23,395 nucleotides of DNA, from assembly GCA_031278025.1 (NCBI GenBank), contig JAITLF010000318.1:1-23395 (forward strand), in the 5' to 3' direction. Position numbers and translations under genes: made by a program. Numbering within the stretch: position 1 is the stretch's first letter; every line of letters starts with the position of its first letter. This document shows, piece by piece, positions 1-8,151 of the stretch. The notes under the pieces are model-generated. The model saw only the letters and a list, made by a program, of their open reading frames with translations, had not been told where the DNA came from and made no database searches. Origin of the DNA: Treponema sp. (GTDB lineage Bacteria; Spirochaetota; Spirochaetia; Treponematales; Breznakiellaceae).

Positions 1-14
1 TGTACTGATCGCAT

Positions 15-425
15 TCACTGATCGCTTTCTCCTCTGGGTTTATCGGATTTCTTTATAGTATATAGACTTACCGCCTCACTTATCGCTTTCGGAGGTAGCT
101 TGCCGTGTTTCTCTCTCATGATTTCCCGCTCTTTGCCCGGAGTTTCCCGGTTTTCAGGCGGTTTTTGCCCATAAATCAGGCTTTTATAGAGTTTTGAAGC
201 TATTTGAAGGGGTTTTAACGCCAGTACGGGGACTCGCAGTTTCTCTCGATTTTCTCGCATTTTTTCGCATGCTATTTTTGGAATTTTCGGCGGCCTTTTT
301 TTCGCTAATTCTTTACAATATATAGACTTACGGCATCGCGAGGGCTCCCCGTGCAATTCCAATTTTCCATGACCCCCCACATTTCGCAGCGGGGGGGCCG
401 GCATCTTCAACAAAGCAATCATCAT
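15..425 (-). CDS. Doubtful small basic ORF, unknown
   Basis: An open frame of about 136 codons on the minus strand. It starts at the ATG at 425, which has an AGAGGAG sequence three bases before it; an in-frame ATG at 461 would give 148 residues. The product would be rich in Lys, Arg, Pro and Glu, with no signal peptide, membrane segment or motif I recognise. Third-position base preference looks weak, and two copies of a 24-bp direct repeat (51-74 and 311-334) fall inside it, which is unusual for a real gene. It may simply be an open stretch of intergenic repeat DNA. I list it because the region is otherwise empty and a ribosome-binding site is present. Confidence 0.2.
   Translation of the reverse strand: MMIALLKMPAPPLRNVGGHGKLELHGEPSRCRKSIYCKELAKKRPPKIPKIACEKMRENREKLRVPVLALKPLQIASKLYKSLIYGQKPPENRETPGKEREIMREKHGKLPPKAISEAVSLYTIKKSDKPRGESDQ
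51..334. repeat. Pair of 24-bp direct repeats, 260 bp apart
   Basis: Positions 51-74 and 311-334 share 21 of 24 bases around the core TATATAGACTTAC. A second, weaker repeat, CACTGATCGCTTTC (16-29) versus CACTTATCGCTTTC (76-89), flanks the first copy. The stretch is more AT-rich than the genes that follow. No function can be assigned from sequence. Confidence 0.45.
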
Positions 426-484
426 TCGCTCCTCTGGTACTAATATACAATGGAATCCCAAAAAAACAATACCATCTATTTTTA

Positions 485-535
485 ATGCCCGCTCCTGCGG
501 GCATCATTGACGCGGGGGCGTCAAAATGCTATGAA
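485..535 (+). promoter_or_regulatory. Two hairpins and candidate promoter before the foldase gene
   Basis: A perfect 8-bp stem with a 4-base loop (485-504) is followed at once by a second 7-bp stem (507-524). Neither has a T-run after it on either strand, so they do not look like terminators. The second stem contains TTGACG (507-512), and TATGAA lies 17 bases later (530-535), giving a plausible sigma-70 promoter for the gene at 573. If so, the -35 box sits inside a dyad that could bind a regulator; this is inference. Confidence 0.4.
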
Positions 536-572
536 TATCTTCAATCTTGATAGAGGTGAGGTAGGATAATCT

Positions 573-2093
573 ATGGCGTTTAAGGGGAAAAAACAGACTG
601 CCCGGCATGAAGAGGAACCGTCTGAATTTATCCGCAGGTTTAAGGCGAATCCTTTCATTTTTGTTGGCACTATCATCATCCTGATTATCGTGATTGTCGC
701 GTTTGTCCTGGTTCCGGCTATAGTCCCGGAAGCGGGCCGCACGGTGGAATTAAATTTCGGGTCCTACAACAAGATTCCCATCAATTATGTGCCGGGAAAT
801 TATTTTGCCCAGGTACGGGAAAATCTTGCCCGGTACCGGCAAAATACCATGAACGAATCGAATGCACTCCAGGTTTCCCTGGAGGTTTGGCGCGGGGCCT
901 TTGAAGAAGCGGTCATCCGTACCGCCGTTCTTGATGCGGTAAAACAGGCCGGGTATACGCCTTCCCGGGAAGGGGTGGATAAAGAAGTGGCCGAACAATT
1001 CCGGGTAGACGGTGTCTTTGACGCCGCCCGGTACCGCCAGTTGGACCGGAGTACCCGGATGTCCCTGTGGCGGGGAGTGCGGGATTCCCTTATAGAACGG
1101 CGTTACCGGGAGGATGTAACCGGGCTTAGAATCCCCTCAAAGGAAATTGAATTTATCGCAGCCCTGGCGTCGCCCCAGCGGAGTTTTGATCTGGTAGCCT
1201 TGCCCCTAAGTTCCTACCCGGATGCTGAAGTCGCCGCTTATGCCGCCGGCCATCAGGATTTGTTCCGGTTTACCCATCTTTCCCGGATCACCTTGAGTTC
1301 CAGCGAGACCGAAGCCCGAACCGTTTTGACGTCGATACAGGATGGGACGGCAACCTTTGAAGAAGCCGCCGGAACCTATTCTCAGGACGGGTATGCCGAT
1401 CGGGGCGGAGACATGGGGCTCAAGATGATCTACGAGTTAACCGCCGAGATTCCGGACGCGGAAGCCCGAACTGCCGTAACCGCGCTTCTGGCAGGGGAAT
1501 ACAGTCCCGTGGTCAAGGTTCCTTCAGGCTGGGCCTTTTTCCGTGCCGAAGTAACGCCGTATCCCGCAGATACCGCCGACGCCGGGGTTATCGCCAAGAT
1601 ACGGAGCTATCTGTTGGACCAGGAACGGGGCCGGGTGGAAGACTGGGTTATAGCTCAGGCCGAAGCGTTTATCGCCCTGGTAAAAGAAGCGGGTTTTGAC
1701 GCCGCGGCGGAAGCCGGGGAACTTACCAAACAGAGCTTCGGCCCCCTGCCCCTCAACTACGGCGGGGTCGATCTCTTTAATTCGCTCCGATCGGCGGGGA
1801 TACCGGAACTCGCTTCCGCCGAGTCCAACGAGAATTTTTGGAGGACCGCCTTCTCCACCACCCTGGAAACCCCCTCGATTCCCTTAGTGCTGGGCAACAA
1901 CGTGGTGGTCCTTTACCCCAAAGAGGAGATCCCCGCAGAAGAATCGGCGGTGGAAACGATCAAATCCATCTACTCATCCTACTGGCTCAGTTACAATGCC
2001 GAGATGGGTTTGCGGTCCTTCTTCCTGCGGAGCGGCAAACTCGAAGACCGTTTCTTCGATGCGTTTTATAAATTCATCTACAATCCCTTTTAA
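573..2093 (+). CDS. Membrane-anchored SurA/PpiD-like peptidyl-prolyl isomerase
   Basis: A 506-residue protein with a cytoplasmic N-terminus (about 25 residues) and one strong membrane helix at about 27-51. The rest should be extracytoplasmic. Residues about 75-200 look like the helical SurA N-terminal chaperone region. Residues about 230-328 match a parvulin (PpiC) rotamase domain, with the family's pattern of an FRFTHLSRI-like strand, a YSQDG...RGGDMG loop and a final VPSGWAFFR strand. This is the PpiD/SurA layout of a periplasmic folding factor for exported proteins. The ATG at 573 is chosen because GAGGTGAGG lies about 11 bases before it and the membrane helix follows promptly. The next gene starts 15 bases after its stop, suggesting cotranscription. 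The general class is well supported; substrate range is unknown. Confidence 0.85.
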   Translation: MAFKGKKQTARHEEEPSEFIRRFKANPFIFVGTIIILIIVIVAFVLVPAIVPEAGRTVELNFGSYNKIPINYVPGNYFAQVRENLARYRQNTMNESNALQVSLEVWRGAFEEAVIRTAVLDAVKQAGYTPSREGVDKEVAEQFRVDGVFDAARYRQLDRSTRMSLWRGVRDSLIERRYREDVTGLRIPSKEIEFIAALASPQRSFDLVALPLSSYPDAEVAAYAAGHQDLFRFTHLSRITLSSSETEARTVLTSIQDGTATFEEAAGTYSQDGYADRGGDMGLKMIYELTAEIPDAEARTAVTALLAGEYSPVVKVPSGWAFFRAEVTPYPADTADAGVIAKIRSYLLDQERGRVEDWVIAQAEAFIALVKEAGFDAAAEAGELTKQSFGPLPLNYGGVDLFNSLRSAGIPELASAESNENFWRTAFSTTLETPSIPLVLGNNVVVLYPKEEIPAEESAVETIKSIYSSYWLSYNAEMGLRSFFLRSGKLEDRFFDAFYKFIYNPF

Positions 2094-2108
2094 CCCGTTT
2101 ACTGCCTG

Positions 2109-3764
2109 ATGTCCGGTAGGGAGCGGCAGGATGAAAAACCCCGGCGGCTTGAGGCGCGCCGGGGTTTTTCTGTTTCCTACCGCGGCAAAACCCTCCTTTC
2201 CCTGATAGACCCGGTAGGCCAGGCTGAGCGCACGGTGGACGCCGCCCCGGTCATGAGCCGTACGCTCTATTTCTGCCCCTCCCCCCTTTACGGGTACGGC
2301 ATCTCCCGCCTCCTAAGCCGGCTCCGCGGCGATTCCGCCGTACTCTGCGTGGAAGCGGACGAAAGCCTGATGTCCCTGTCCCTGGCCGCGCCCGGTACCC
2401 CCTGGACGGGGAACCCTTCCCTTGCCCTGGTGCGTACCGCCGACGCCGCCGCCCTCTGCGCCTTTGTGCGGGAAACCTGGGGCAGCCGCCGCTTTCGCCG
2501 GGTAACGGTCCTCCGCCTTTCCGGGGGTTGGCGGCTTGCCCCTGAGGTATACGACGCCCTGGCCGGCGCGCTGCGCCAGGACATAGCCGTAGACTGGACC
2601 AACGCCATGACGGTGGTCAAACTGGGCCGTGGTTTTATCCGCAACGCCATCAGGAACCTTCCCCGTATCCCCCGGTCCCGGCCACTCGGCAGCCTCTCCT
2701 TTGGCAGCGCTCCGGCGCTGGTCCTGGGGGCGGGCCCTTCCCTGGACCGCGTTCTGGACGGCCTTTCCGCATCATTCGGGGACCTGTCCGGGAGCGGCAG
2801 GCGGCCTTTCCGCATCATCTGCGTGGACACGGCCCTTGAAGCCCTGAAGGAACGGGACATCAAGCCCGATCTGGCGGTAGCCCTGGAAAGCCAGCACTGG
2901 AACCTCCGGGACTTTGTCGGCCTCGGCTCCTGGGAGGTTCCGGTGGCCATGGACCTTTCGGCCCTGCCCGCCACAAGCGAAACCCTTGGGGCCCATCCCA
3001 GCTTCTTTGTAACCCCCTGGTCCCCCCTCCGCCTCTTTGACCGCCTGGAAGAAGCGGGCCTCCTGCCGGAGGCCTTGCCCCCCCTGGGTTCCGTGGGCCT
3101 TACCGCTGCGGCCCTGGCCCGGCGCCTTGGGTCAGGCCCCGTTGTCCTGGGCGGCCTGGACTTCGCCTTTACAGACGGGGCCTTCCACGCCCGCGCCACA
3201 CCGGGCCACCGGGAGCGGCTGCGGCGCCAGTCCCGTCTTTCGGGCCTCATCAACGCCGGCGCCGCTTTCCGCCGGGGAGTGATTCAGGCAGCGGCGAAAA
3301 ACGGGGCGCCGGTCCGTACCGACCCGGCCATGAACGGCTACCGGGACCTTTTTGAGCGGGAATTCGCCCAGGAAAGCCGTTTCCACGACATCACCGGTCC
3401 GGGACTCCCCCTGGGGATAAAAACACTGCCCCTGGAGGATGCGTTCAGCCTGCTTAAAACGCCCGGCGCCCCGGCGCCCCCCCAAAAAGACGCGGAACCG
3501 CGGGAGGAAACAACCCTGCGCGGCGTGGGCGGCTTTATACGCCGGGAACGGGACGCCCTTATAGAACTGCGGGACATTCTTACCGGGACCCGCCCGCCGG
3601 ACAACCTGGAGGAACGCCTGGACGACGCAGGTTACCTCTGGGCGCACTTCCCCGAATGCGCCGGCGCGGAAGGCCGGCGTCCCCCGGCGGCGGATGTCTC
3701 GTTCCTCAACCGGGTACGGGCGGAGCTAGACCCGTTCATCGGATTGTGGGAACGGGCGTTATAG
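2109..3764 (+). CDS. DUF115 / MptE-like (motility-associated Maf type) protein
   Basis: A 551-residue soluble protein. The central region carries the DUF115 (6-hydroxymethylpterin pyrophosphokinase MptE-like) signature: LVLGAGPSLD at about 204-213, a CVDTALEALKERDIKPDL stretch at about 238-255, AVALESQHWN at about 256-265 and VVLGGLDFAF at about 345-354. In flagellated bacteria this family includes the Maf proteins linked to flagellin glycosylation, so a role in modifying flagellin or surface glycans is possible but not shown here. It follows the foldase gene by 15 bases. The ATG at 2109 is the only usable in-frame start before the region resembling family N-termini (FSVSYRGKTLLS), but it lacks a clear Shine-Dalgarno sequence. 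A terminator-shaped hairpin overlaps codons 9-21. An out-of-frame ATG at 2131 has a better ribosome site (GGCAGG) but reads only about 24 codons. Confidence 0.75.
   Translation: MSGRERQDEKPRRLEARRGFSVSYRGKTLLSLIDPVGQAERTVDAAPVMSRTLYFCPSPLYGYGISRLLSRLRGDSAVLCVEADESLMSLSLAAPGTPWTGNPSLALVRTADAAALCAFVRETWGSRRFRRVTVLRLSGGWRLAPEVYDALAGALRQDIAVDWTNAMTVVKLGRGFIRNAIRNLPRIPRSRPLGSLSFGSAPALVLGAGPSLDRVLDGLSASFGDLSGSGRRPFRIICVDTALEALKERDIKPDLAVALESQHWNLRDFVGLGSWEVPVAMDLSALPATSETLGAHPSFFVTPWSPLRLFDRLEEAGLLPEALPPLGSVGLTAAALARRLGSGPVVLGGLDFAFTDGAFHARATPGHRERLRRQSRLSGLINAGAAFRRGVIQAAAKNGAPVRTDPAMNGYRDLFEREFAQESRFHDITGPGLPLGIKTLPLEDAFSLLKTPGAPAPPQKDAEPREETTLRGVGGFIRRERDALIELRDILTGTRPPDNLEERLDDAGYLWAHFPECAGAEGRRPPAADVSFLNRVRAELDPFIGLWERAL
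2134..2169 (+). terminator. Terminator-shaped hairpin inside the start of the DUF115 gene
   Basis: A perfect 13-bp stem (2134-2146 with 2157-2169) closes a 10-base loop. Its core is CCCCGGCG/CGCCGGGG and its right arm ends in TTTTT, followed by CTGTTTCC. This is the form of a rho-independent terminator, yet it lies 25 bases into the coding frame, before the family-like region begins. It could end transcription of the foldase gene, act as an attenuator for the DUF115 gene, or block its ribosome site. Confidence 0.6.
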
Positions 3765-3881
3765 GGATTTGGCCCGCAGGAGGGGGAAGGGGGACAAAAC
3801 GCGGCCCCGGGGCCGGCGCCGTACCCTCCCGGCGTTTCCCGGCTACAATCGGGAACCCCCCAGACTCCCGTGGACGCGATC

Positions 3882-4007
3882 AAGGCGCCTTTGCGGTTCA
3901 TACAGGCGCCTTTACGGTTCATAAAGGCGCCTTTGCGGTTCATAAAGGCGCCTTTGCGGTTCATAAAGGCGCCTTTACGGTTCATAAAGGCGCCTTTGCA
4001 GGCGATA
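3882..4007. repeat. Six 21-bp tandem repeats with palindromic cores
   Basis: Six consecutive 21-bp units (consensus AAGGCGCCTTTGCGGTTCAT plus A) start at 3882, 3903, 3924, 3945, 3966 and 3987. Units differ by one or two bases (CAGG for AAGG in unit 2, ACGG for GCGG in units 2 and 5); unit 6 diverges at its end. Across unit boundaries most copies form the perfect 12-bp palindrome AAAGGCGCCTTT. Because 21 is a multiple of three and lacks stops, long frames run through on both strands, including one repeating IKAPLRF, but none has a convincing ribosome site. The spacing, two helical turns, would place all palindromes on one face of the DNA, as in an operator array. The rest of 3765-4041 holds GC-rich palindromes (for example 3803-3814) and no gene. 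Confidence 0.9.
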
Positions 4008-4041
4008 AAGCTCCCTGGAAGCGCCCGCCCTGAACGCGGCC

Positions 4042-4070
4042 TTGATTTTTGGCTCAATTCCTTCTATATC
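4042..4070 (+). promoter_or_regulatory. Sigma-70-type promoter for the 4098 gene
   Basis: TTGATT (4042-4047) and TATATC (4065-4070) are separated by 17 bases. They lie 28 bases before the start codon, which has AGGAAG at 4082-4087. The 21-bp repeat array ends 34 bases upstream of the -35 box. Confidence 0.55.
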
Positions 4071-4097
4071 TTAATCATCATAGGAAGTTAATTAACG

Positions 4098-5339
4098 ATG
4101 AAACCGCGCCAATGCAGACAGGTGATTTTTTTAGCCGCTTTTTTAGCCGTTCCGGCCTTGTTTTCGGCCTATGCCCAGACTAAAAACGGCGGTTCGATTT
4201 TTGCCCCTTTCGTTTCCCGCCTTCAGGGGGAGGTCAAGAACAACCTGATCCGCCTGACGTGGACAGATTCCCAGGATGTACGGGGGCCGGTGTTTATTTA
4301 CCGGTCCCAAACTTCCTTTGATAACGCCCATCCCTATTACCTGGTCCATCCCATCGAAGCGCCTTACGGGGCTCAGTCCTACATAGACGAGGTGGAAACC
4401 CCGGGCGAATGGCATTATTTCATAGCCGCCAGCGATGCACAGGGCCGGCGGTACGAAATCTTTATTCCCTACGGGAATACCGTAACGGTGAGGGTGGGGG
4501 AAATTCAGCAGGGGAGCCTCCGTTCCGTGCGGAACCCCAGCGTGCCGTCCAAGATCACCGGCCTGGAAGCCGCAGTCCGGGGCGACGGGGTACTCATCGC
4601 CTTCAGGTTAAGCGCCCCGGCCAGGAATCTGGTGCTTTACCGGAGCGTCAGCCCTATCACCAAACCCCGTGACCTCCTGAACGCGGTCCTTGTTGAGGAC
4701 CGGGTCGCTTCCCCCTTTATGGATTACCCCGTTCCGGGCATCCCCTATTACTATGCTGTCATAACCGAAGAAGAACTGGTTTCCGGCAGCACAGAGATTT
4801 ACCCCGGCTACAACGCCACCGTAAACGCTACGGAAGTTTCCACCCAAGCCAGGGTCGGACTTGGCGCTTCCCCAGGAATCAGAGCCATTCCCCTTCCCCT
4901 CATCTCGGTGAACGCGGTTTCCCCCGGAAGCGGCTACGAGGATGTCCCCGCCCCGACACCCCTAAGCCCCGAAGCGGCACGGGCCGTAAAGAGCCTGGGC
5001 CTGCAGGGACTAAGCCCGCCGCTTCCTCAAAAAACGCCCCTGGTCTTCGATCAGGACATGGCGTCGCCTTCGGGGGGAGAGGAGTATGCGCTTCGTTCAA
5101 TTGTACAGGGTTCATTCAAGAATCAAGACTGGTCGGCATGCAGAGACGAACTCCTTCAGTACTTGTCCCTGCCCCACGACGCCGCCACCGAAGGCCGGAC
5201 CCGGTTCTACCTTGCCCAGGCCTACTATTTTACCGGCTCCTACCGGGAAGCCCTTTTTGAATTCCTGACCGCCCAAACCACGTATCCCAAAGAAACGGTG
5301 GAGTGGGTGCAGGCATCATTGACGATGCTGACCCGGTAA
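4098..5339 (+). CDS. Secreted protein with two FN3-like regions and a TPR-like tail
   Basis: A 413-residue protein with a clean signal peptide (hydrophobic 9-21, cleavage likely after AYA at 24-26). Residues about 40-135 and 150-240 each read as beta-sandwich modules of fibronectin-III type: a strand such as LIRLTWT or VLIAFRL, a VFIYRS or LVLYRS strand, and a closing HYFIAAS or YYYAVIT strand. A Pro-rich linker (about 255-325) follows. The last 75 residues contain a helical pair resembling one or two TPR units (RFYLAQAYYFTGSYREALFE). The protein is probably periplasmic or on the cell surface and may bind partners; no enzyme motif is visible. It has its own promoter and ends 32 bases from the convergent TPR gene. 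I do not recognise a named family. Confidence 0.65.
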   Translation: MKPRQCRQVIFLAAFLAVPALFSAYAQTKNGGSIFAPFVSRLQGEVKNNLIRLTWTDSQDVRGPVFIYRSQTSFDNAHPYYLVHPIEAPYGAQSYIDEVETPGEWHYFIAASDAQGRRYEIFIPYGNTVTVRVGEIQQGSLRSVRNPSVPSKITGLEAAVRGDGVLIAFRLSAPARNLVLYRSVSPITKPRDLLNAVLVEDRVASPFMDYPVPGIPYYYAVITEEELVSGSTEIYPGYNATVNATEVSTQARVGLGASPGIRAIPLPLISVNAVSPGSGYEDVPAPTPLSPEAARAVKSLGLQGLSPPLPQKTPLVFDQDMASPSGGEEYALRSIVQGSFKNQDWSACRDELLQYLSLPHDAATEGRTRFYLAQAYYFTGSYREALFEFLTAQTTYPKETVEWVQASLTMLTR

Positions 5340-5371
5340 TTCCTCCCAAAGCCCCAGGTGCATTCAGGCTT

Positions 5372-7375
5372 CTAGCGCAGCGTCCGCAGTAGCGTCCGCA
5401 ACTCCGGATTGGCCGGGATTTCGGCGCCGGCGGTTTGGCCGTCCTTTTGTTTCTGGGCGATAACCTCGTCCCCCACTTCAATACGATCAAAAAAACCGGA
5501 ACGGCTCAACCCGCCCAGGCTCACTTCCTCGTCCGTCTCCTTGATAAGGAGGGTTCCCACCAGGTCTTCCGGGGTGTACTCAAGACCTACACCCTCGTTG
5601 AGGATGACCGCGCGGCCCTTTTTCACCACATCATAGACCTGCTCCGCCTTAACGCCGTCGGCGCGGCCCTTGTCCAACAGGGCCTGGGAAGCCCGGCGGC
5701 GCAGGATCACGCCCCGGAAGGGCAGGAACGCGCCAAGCTGATCCGTAATACCACGGGCGGCGTTGCGCAGGCGATCCGCGCCGGTCCGGTAGGCGAAGAA
5801 GGTTCCCGCAGGCGATCCGGTACGGGCGGTGAAGAGTTCCCCCTTAACCGAAAGGTCCCGCTCGCTTTCCGAAACCGATATCACCAGGAAATAGTCCGCT
5901 CCGGCTTCCCGCGCGGTACGGAAAGCCTGGGAAAACGAAGGTTGCCGCAGTTCCGTTTCCAGCGTTTCCACGTTTCGGTCATGGACCAAGAGGTCCTTGA
6001 TGAAGGAGGAAGCCACGCTTCCGGCATCGGCGTGATAAAAGGCTGACTGGGAGGCCACGGAGAAGACCGCCAGTTTCCAGTGCCGGGACGAAGCGGCTAC
6101 CTCCACCGGGTCCACGGACCAGCGCCGGTGCAGGGCATCCGAGAGGAGGGCGTCGTAGGTTTCCACCGCGTCGGCTATGCCCCGGCTGTTAAGGCCCAGG
6201 CTCTGCATGAACTTAAGTTCCTCCAGGTAACGGGCGGGAAACCCCCTGACCCGCAGAAGGTCGGCGTATTCCCGGCGATCCGGGGCATATGGGTTAAGCC
6301 TGAGGCCCCGGCGGTACTCAAACAGGGCCTGGTCCCCCAGGTTCCGGGACCGGTATTCCCGTGCGCGGTTAAAATGCCAGGAAGCCCACTGGGCGCGGCC
6401 CGGGTCCTCCAGGGATGCGTCGGAAATGATGAGGTCTTCCAGCGCGGTGCGGACAAACTCGTCTTCCGGGTCGATAGCGGTAGCGGCGGCAAGAATAGCC
6501 TCCGCCTCGCTTCTGCGGCCCATACGGATATAGGCCATACCCTTGAGGTACCAGCTCCCGATGTCGTTCCGGTTTGCCGTGATGGCCTCGTCGGCAAGAC
6601 GGGCGGCCTCTTCGTACTGGCCGGAGCGGTAACAGAGGGAAGCCAGAAGGGACCGGGCCAGGGCGAAACCGGGCCGCAGGGCCAGGGATTCAGCGGCGAA
6701 CTCTACTGCCTGGGGAAGGCGGCCAGCCTGGGCATCCAGGTAGGCGGCATAATAATAAACCCGGAAATCTCCGGGATGGAGGATCAGGGCCTTTTCGATG
6801 GACGCCCGCGCTCCATCGGCGTCTCCCAGGGAACCCTGGACCAGGGCAAGGGAGATGAGGAGACGCCGGTCGTCGGGATAACGGCGTACTACTTCCCGGT
6901 AGCGGATCAAGGCATCCCCCGCCCTACCCCGGGATATGTCCAGCTCTGCGGCGGCAAAGAGGGCATCCCGGTTGTACGGTTCCCGAACCAGGATGTCGGA
7001 GATAATCCTGGCGGCCCCGTCAAGCTGACCCAGGGCGATAAGGATAACGGCCTCAAGATTCGCCAGAGCCAGGTTTCCCCGTGCCAGGGTCCGGCCCTTC
7101 CTGACCCAGTTCAGGGCCTCGTCGTATTCGCTTAATTCGTAGTAGCACTCCGCTAAAGACGCGGTAGCCTCGGCGTGGGCAGGGCTGAGTTTGAGACATT
7201 CCAGCAGGGCTTCCGTTGCGGAATACCAGTCTTCGGCGGCCATGTACTGTCGGCCCTGCTCGTAATGGAACGCCGCACTCCCGTCCAAAAGACGGCCTTG
7301 GGAAAAAAGAGGAGAGGAACCCAACAAAAAACAAAACAAGACCGCCCCAAAAAGCGAATGAAACCGTGTCATCAT
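5372..7375 (-). CDS. Secreted TPR protein, last gene of the phoH operon
   Basis: A 667-residue protein with a signal peptide (hydrophobic about 8-22, ending near LFSQ). At least eight tetratricopeptide units run from about 34 to 380 (for example AFHYEQGRQYMAAEDWYSA and YKSGQ-like turns). Residues about 430-555 form an alpha/beta region (WKLAVFSVASQSAF..., ADYFLVISVSES). Residues about 556-640 form a small beta domain with LLDKGRADGVKAEQVYDVV, resembling the SH3-like domain found at the end of FlgT-type proteins; this last point is inference. The start ATG at 7375 overlaps the upstream stop by four bases (ATGA), so it is probably translationally coupled to the CBS gene. TPR arrays bind proteins, so an extracytoplasmic scaffold is likely. 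Its position after cytoplasmic RNA and c-di-AMP genes is unexplained. Confidence 0.75.
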   Translation of the reverse strand: MMTRFHSLFGAVLFCFLLGSSPLFSQGRLLDGSAAFHYEQGRQYMAAEDWYSATEALLECLKLSPAHAEATASLAECYYELSEYDEALNWVRKGRTLARGNLALANLEAVILIALGQLDGAARIISDILVREPYNRDALFAAAELDISRGRAGDALIRYREVVRRYPDDRRLLISLALVQGSLGDADGARASIEKALILHPGDFRVYYYAAYLDAQAGRLPQAVEFAAESLALRPGFALARSLLASLCYRSGQYEEAARLADEAITANRNDIGSWYLKGMAYIRMGRRSEAEAILAAATAIDPEDEFVRTALEDLIISDASLEDPGRAQWASWHFNRAREYRSRNLGDQALFEYRRGLRLNPYAPDRREYADLLRVRGFPARYLEELKFMQSLGLNSRGIADAVETYDALLSDALHRRWSVDPVEVAASSRHWKLAVFSVASQSAFYHADAGSVASSFIKDLLVHDRNVETLETELRQPSFSQAFRTAREAGADYFLVISVSESERDLSVKGELFTARTGSPAGTFFAYRTGADRLRNAARGITDQLGAFLPFRGVILRRRASQALLDKGRADGVKAEQVYDVVKKGRAVILNEGVGLEYTPEDLVGTLLIKETDEEVSLGGLSRSGFFDRIEVGDEVIAQKQKDGQTAGAEIPANPELRTLLRTLR

Positions 7376-8151
7376 GAACCGAGATCCCGCCTTAGCACGA
7401 TCTTGACGGTTTTGATCTTGTGCCCTTCCATATCCTGAATGATGAAATCATGGCCGGCGTATACGGCTTTTTCGTATTTAACCGGGATCTTGCCCAAAAG
7501 GTCAAAGACAAAGCCGCCCAAGGTATCGCAATCTTCAACCGGAAAGTCCACCCCAATTTCCTCCCCCAGGTCCTCCAGGTTTACTCTGGCATCGCAGAGG
7601 TAGGAATCCTCTTCCAGCTTCACGATGTCTTCCTGCTCGTTGTCGAATTCATCCTGTATGTCCCCGATGATCTCTTCAATAATGTCTTCCATACAAACTA
7701 TGCCTGACACGCCGCCGTACTCGTCCACCACTACCGCGATATGGACACGTCGCCGCCTAAGTTCCCGCAAAAGTTCATCAATATGCTTGGAAAGCGGGAC
7801 GAAAAAGGGTTTCCGCAGAAGTTTACGGATATCGAATTCGTCGTTCTTGACCAGAACCTGTAACACATCCTTTACATAGAGGACGCCGATAACGTCGTCT
7901 ATGGTCTCCTCGTATACCGGAAACCGGGAATGGCCGCTTCCGCAGATAACTGCCAAAAGCTCGTCCTTGGGGGTATCCGCCGACAGGAACACCGTGTCGA
8001 TCCGAGGGACCATGACTTCCTTGACTGTGGTTTCCGACAACTCTACCACCCCCCGAATCATTTCCTGCTGATCCGTTTCAAGGGAATCGTAGGTCTTTTT
8101 ATTCATCTCTCCTTTTTTGAAGAGAGATTTAACAAAACCTCCCGCACTCAT
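7372..8151 (-). CDS. CorC/TlyC-like CBS-domain protein
   Basis: A 259-residue cytoplasmic protein. It contains a CBS pair (about 44-105, starting VKEVMVPRIDTVFL, and about 107-165, with VHIAVVVDEYGGVSGIV) and a C-terminal CorC_HlyC domain (about 175-255, with GGFVFDLLGKIP). The membrane DUF21 domain of larger HlyC/CNNM proteins is absent, so it is the short CorC/TlyC form. Family members are linked to Mg/Co efflux; the old 'haemolysin' label for TlyC is not supported by these motifs. CBS pairs usually bind adenosine nucleotides. It overlaps ybeY at its start and the TPR gene at its end by four bases each. Its nearest good ribosome site (AGGAGG, 8170-8175) is 18 bases from the ATG; a GGAG lies closer at 8163-8166. 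Coupling from ybeY may therefore matter. Confidence 0.85.
   Translation of the reverse strand: MSAGGFVKSLFKKGEMNKKTYDSLETDQQEMIRGVVELSETTVKEVMVPRIDTVFLSADTPKDELLAVICGSGHSRFPVYEETIDDVIGVLYVKDVLQVLVKNDEFDIRKLLRKPFFVPLSKHIDELLRELRRRRVHIAVVVDEYGGVSGIVCMEDIIEEIIGDIQDEFDNEQEDIVKLEEDSYLCDARVNLEDLGEEIGVDFPVEDCDTLGGFVFDLLGKIPVKYEKAVYAGHDFIIQDMEGHKIKTVKIVLRRDLGS

Noticed and set aside
485..504. Perfect hairpin as a terminator
   Set aside because: No T-run follows on either strand.
2288..3253. 321-codon minus-strand frame inside the DUF115 gene
   Set aside because: Composition is Arg/Ser/Pro-rich, typical of antisense of GC-rich coding DNA; the plus strand has recognisable motifs.
3632..4091. Long frames over the 21-bp array (both strands), one repeating IKAPLRF
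   Set aside because: They exist because a stop-free 21-bp unit is repeated; no ribosome sites, and different frames are equally open.
6080..7135. 351-codon plus-strand frame inside the TPR gene
   Set aside because: Antisense shadow; the minus strand shows signal peptide and TPR motifs.
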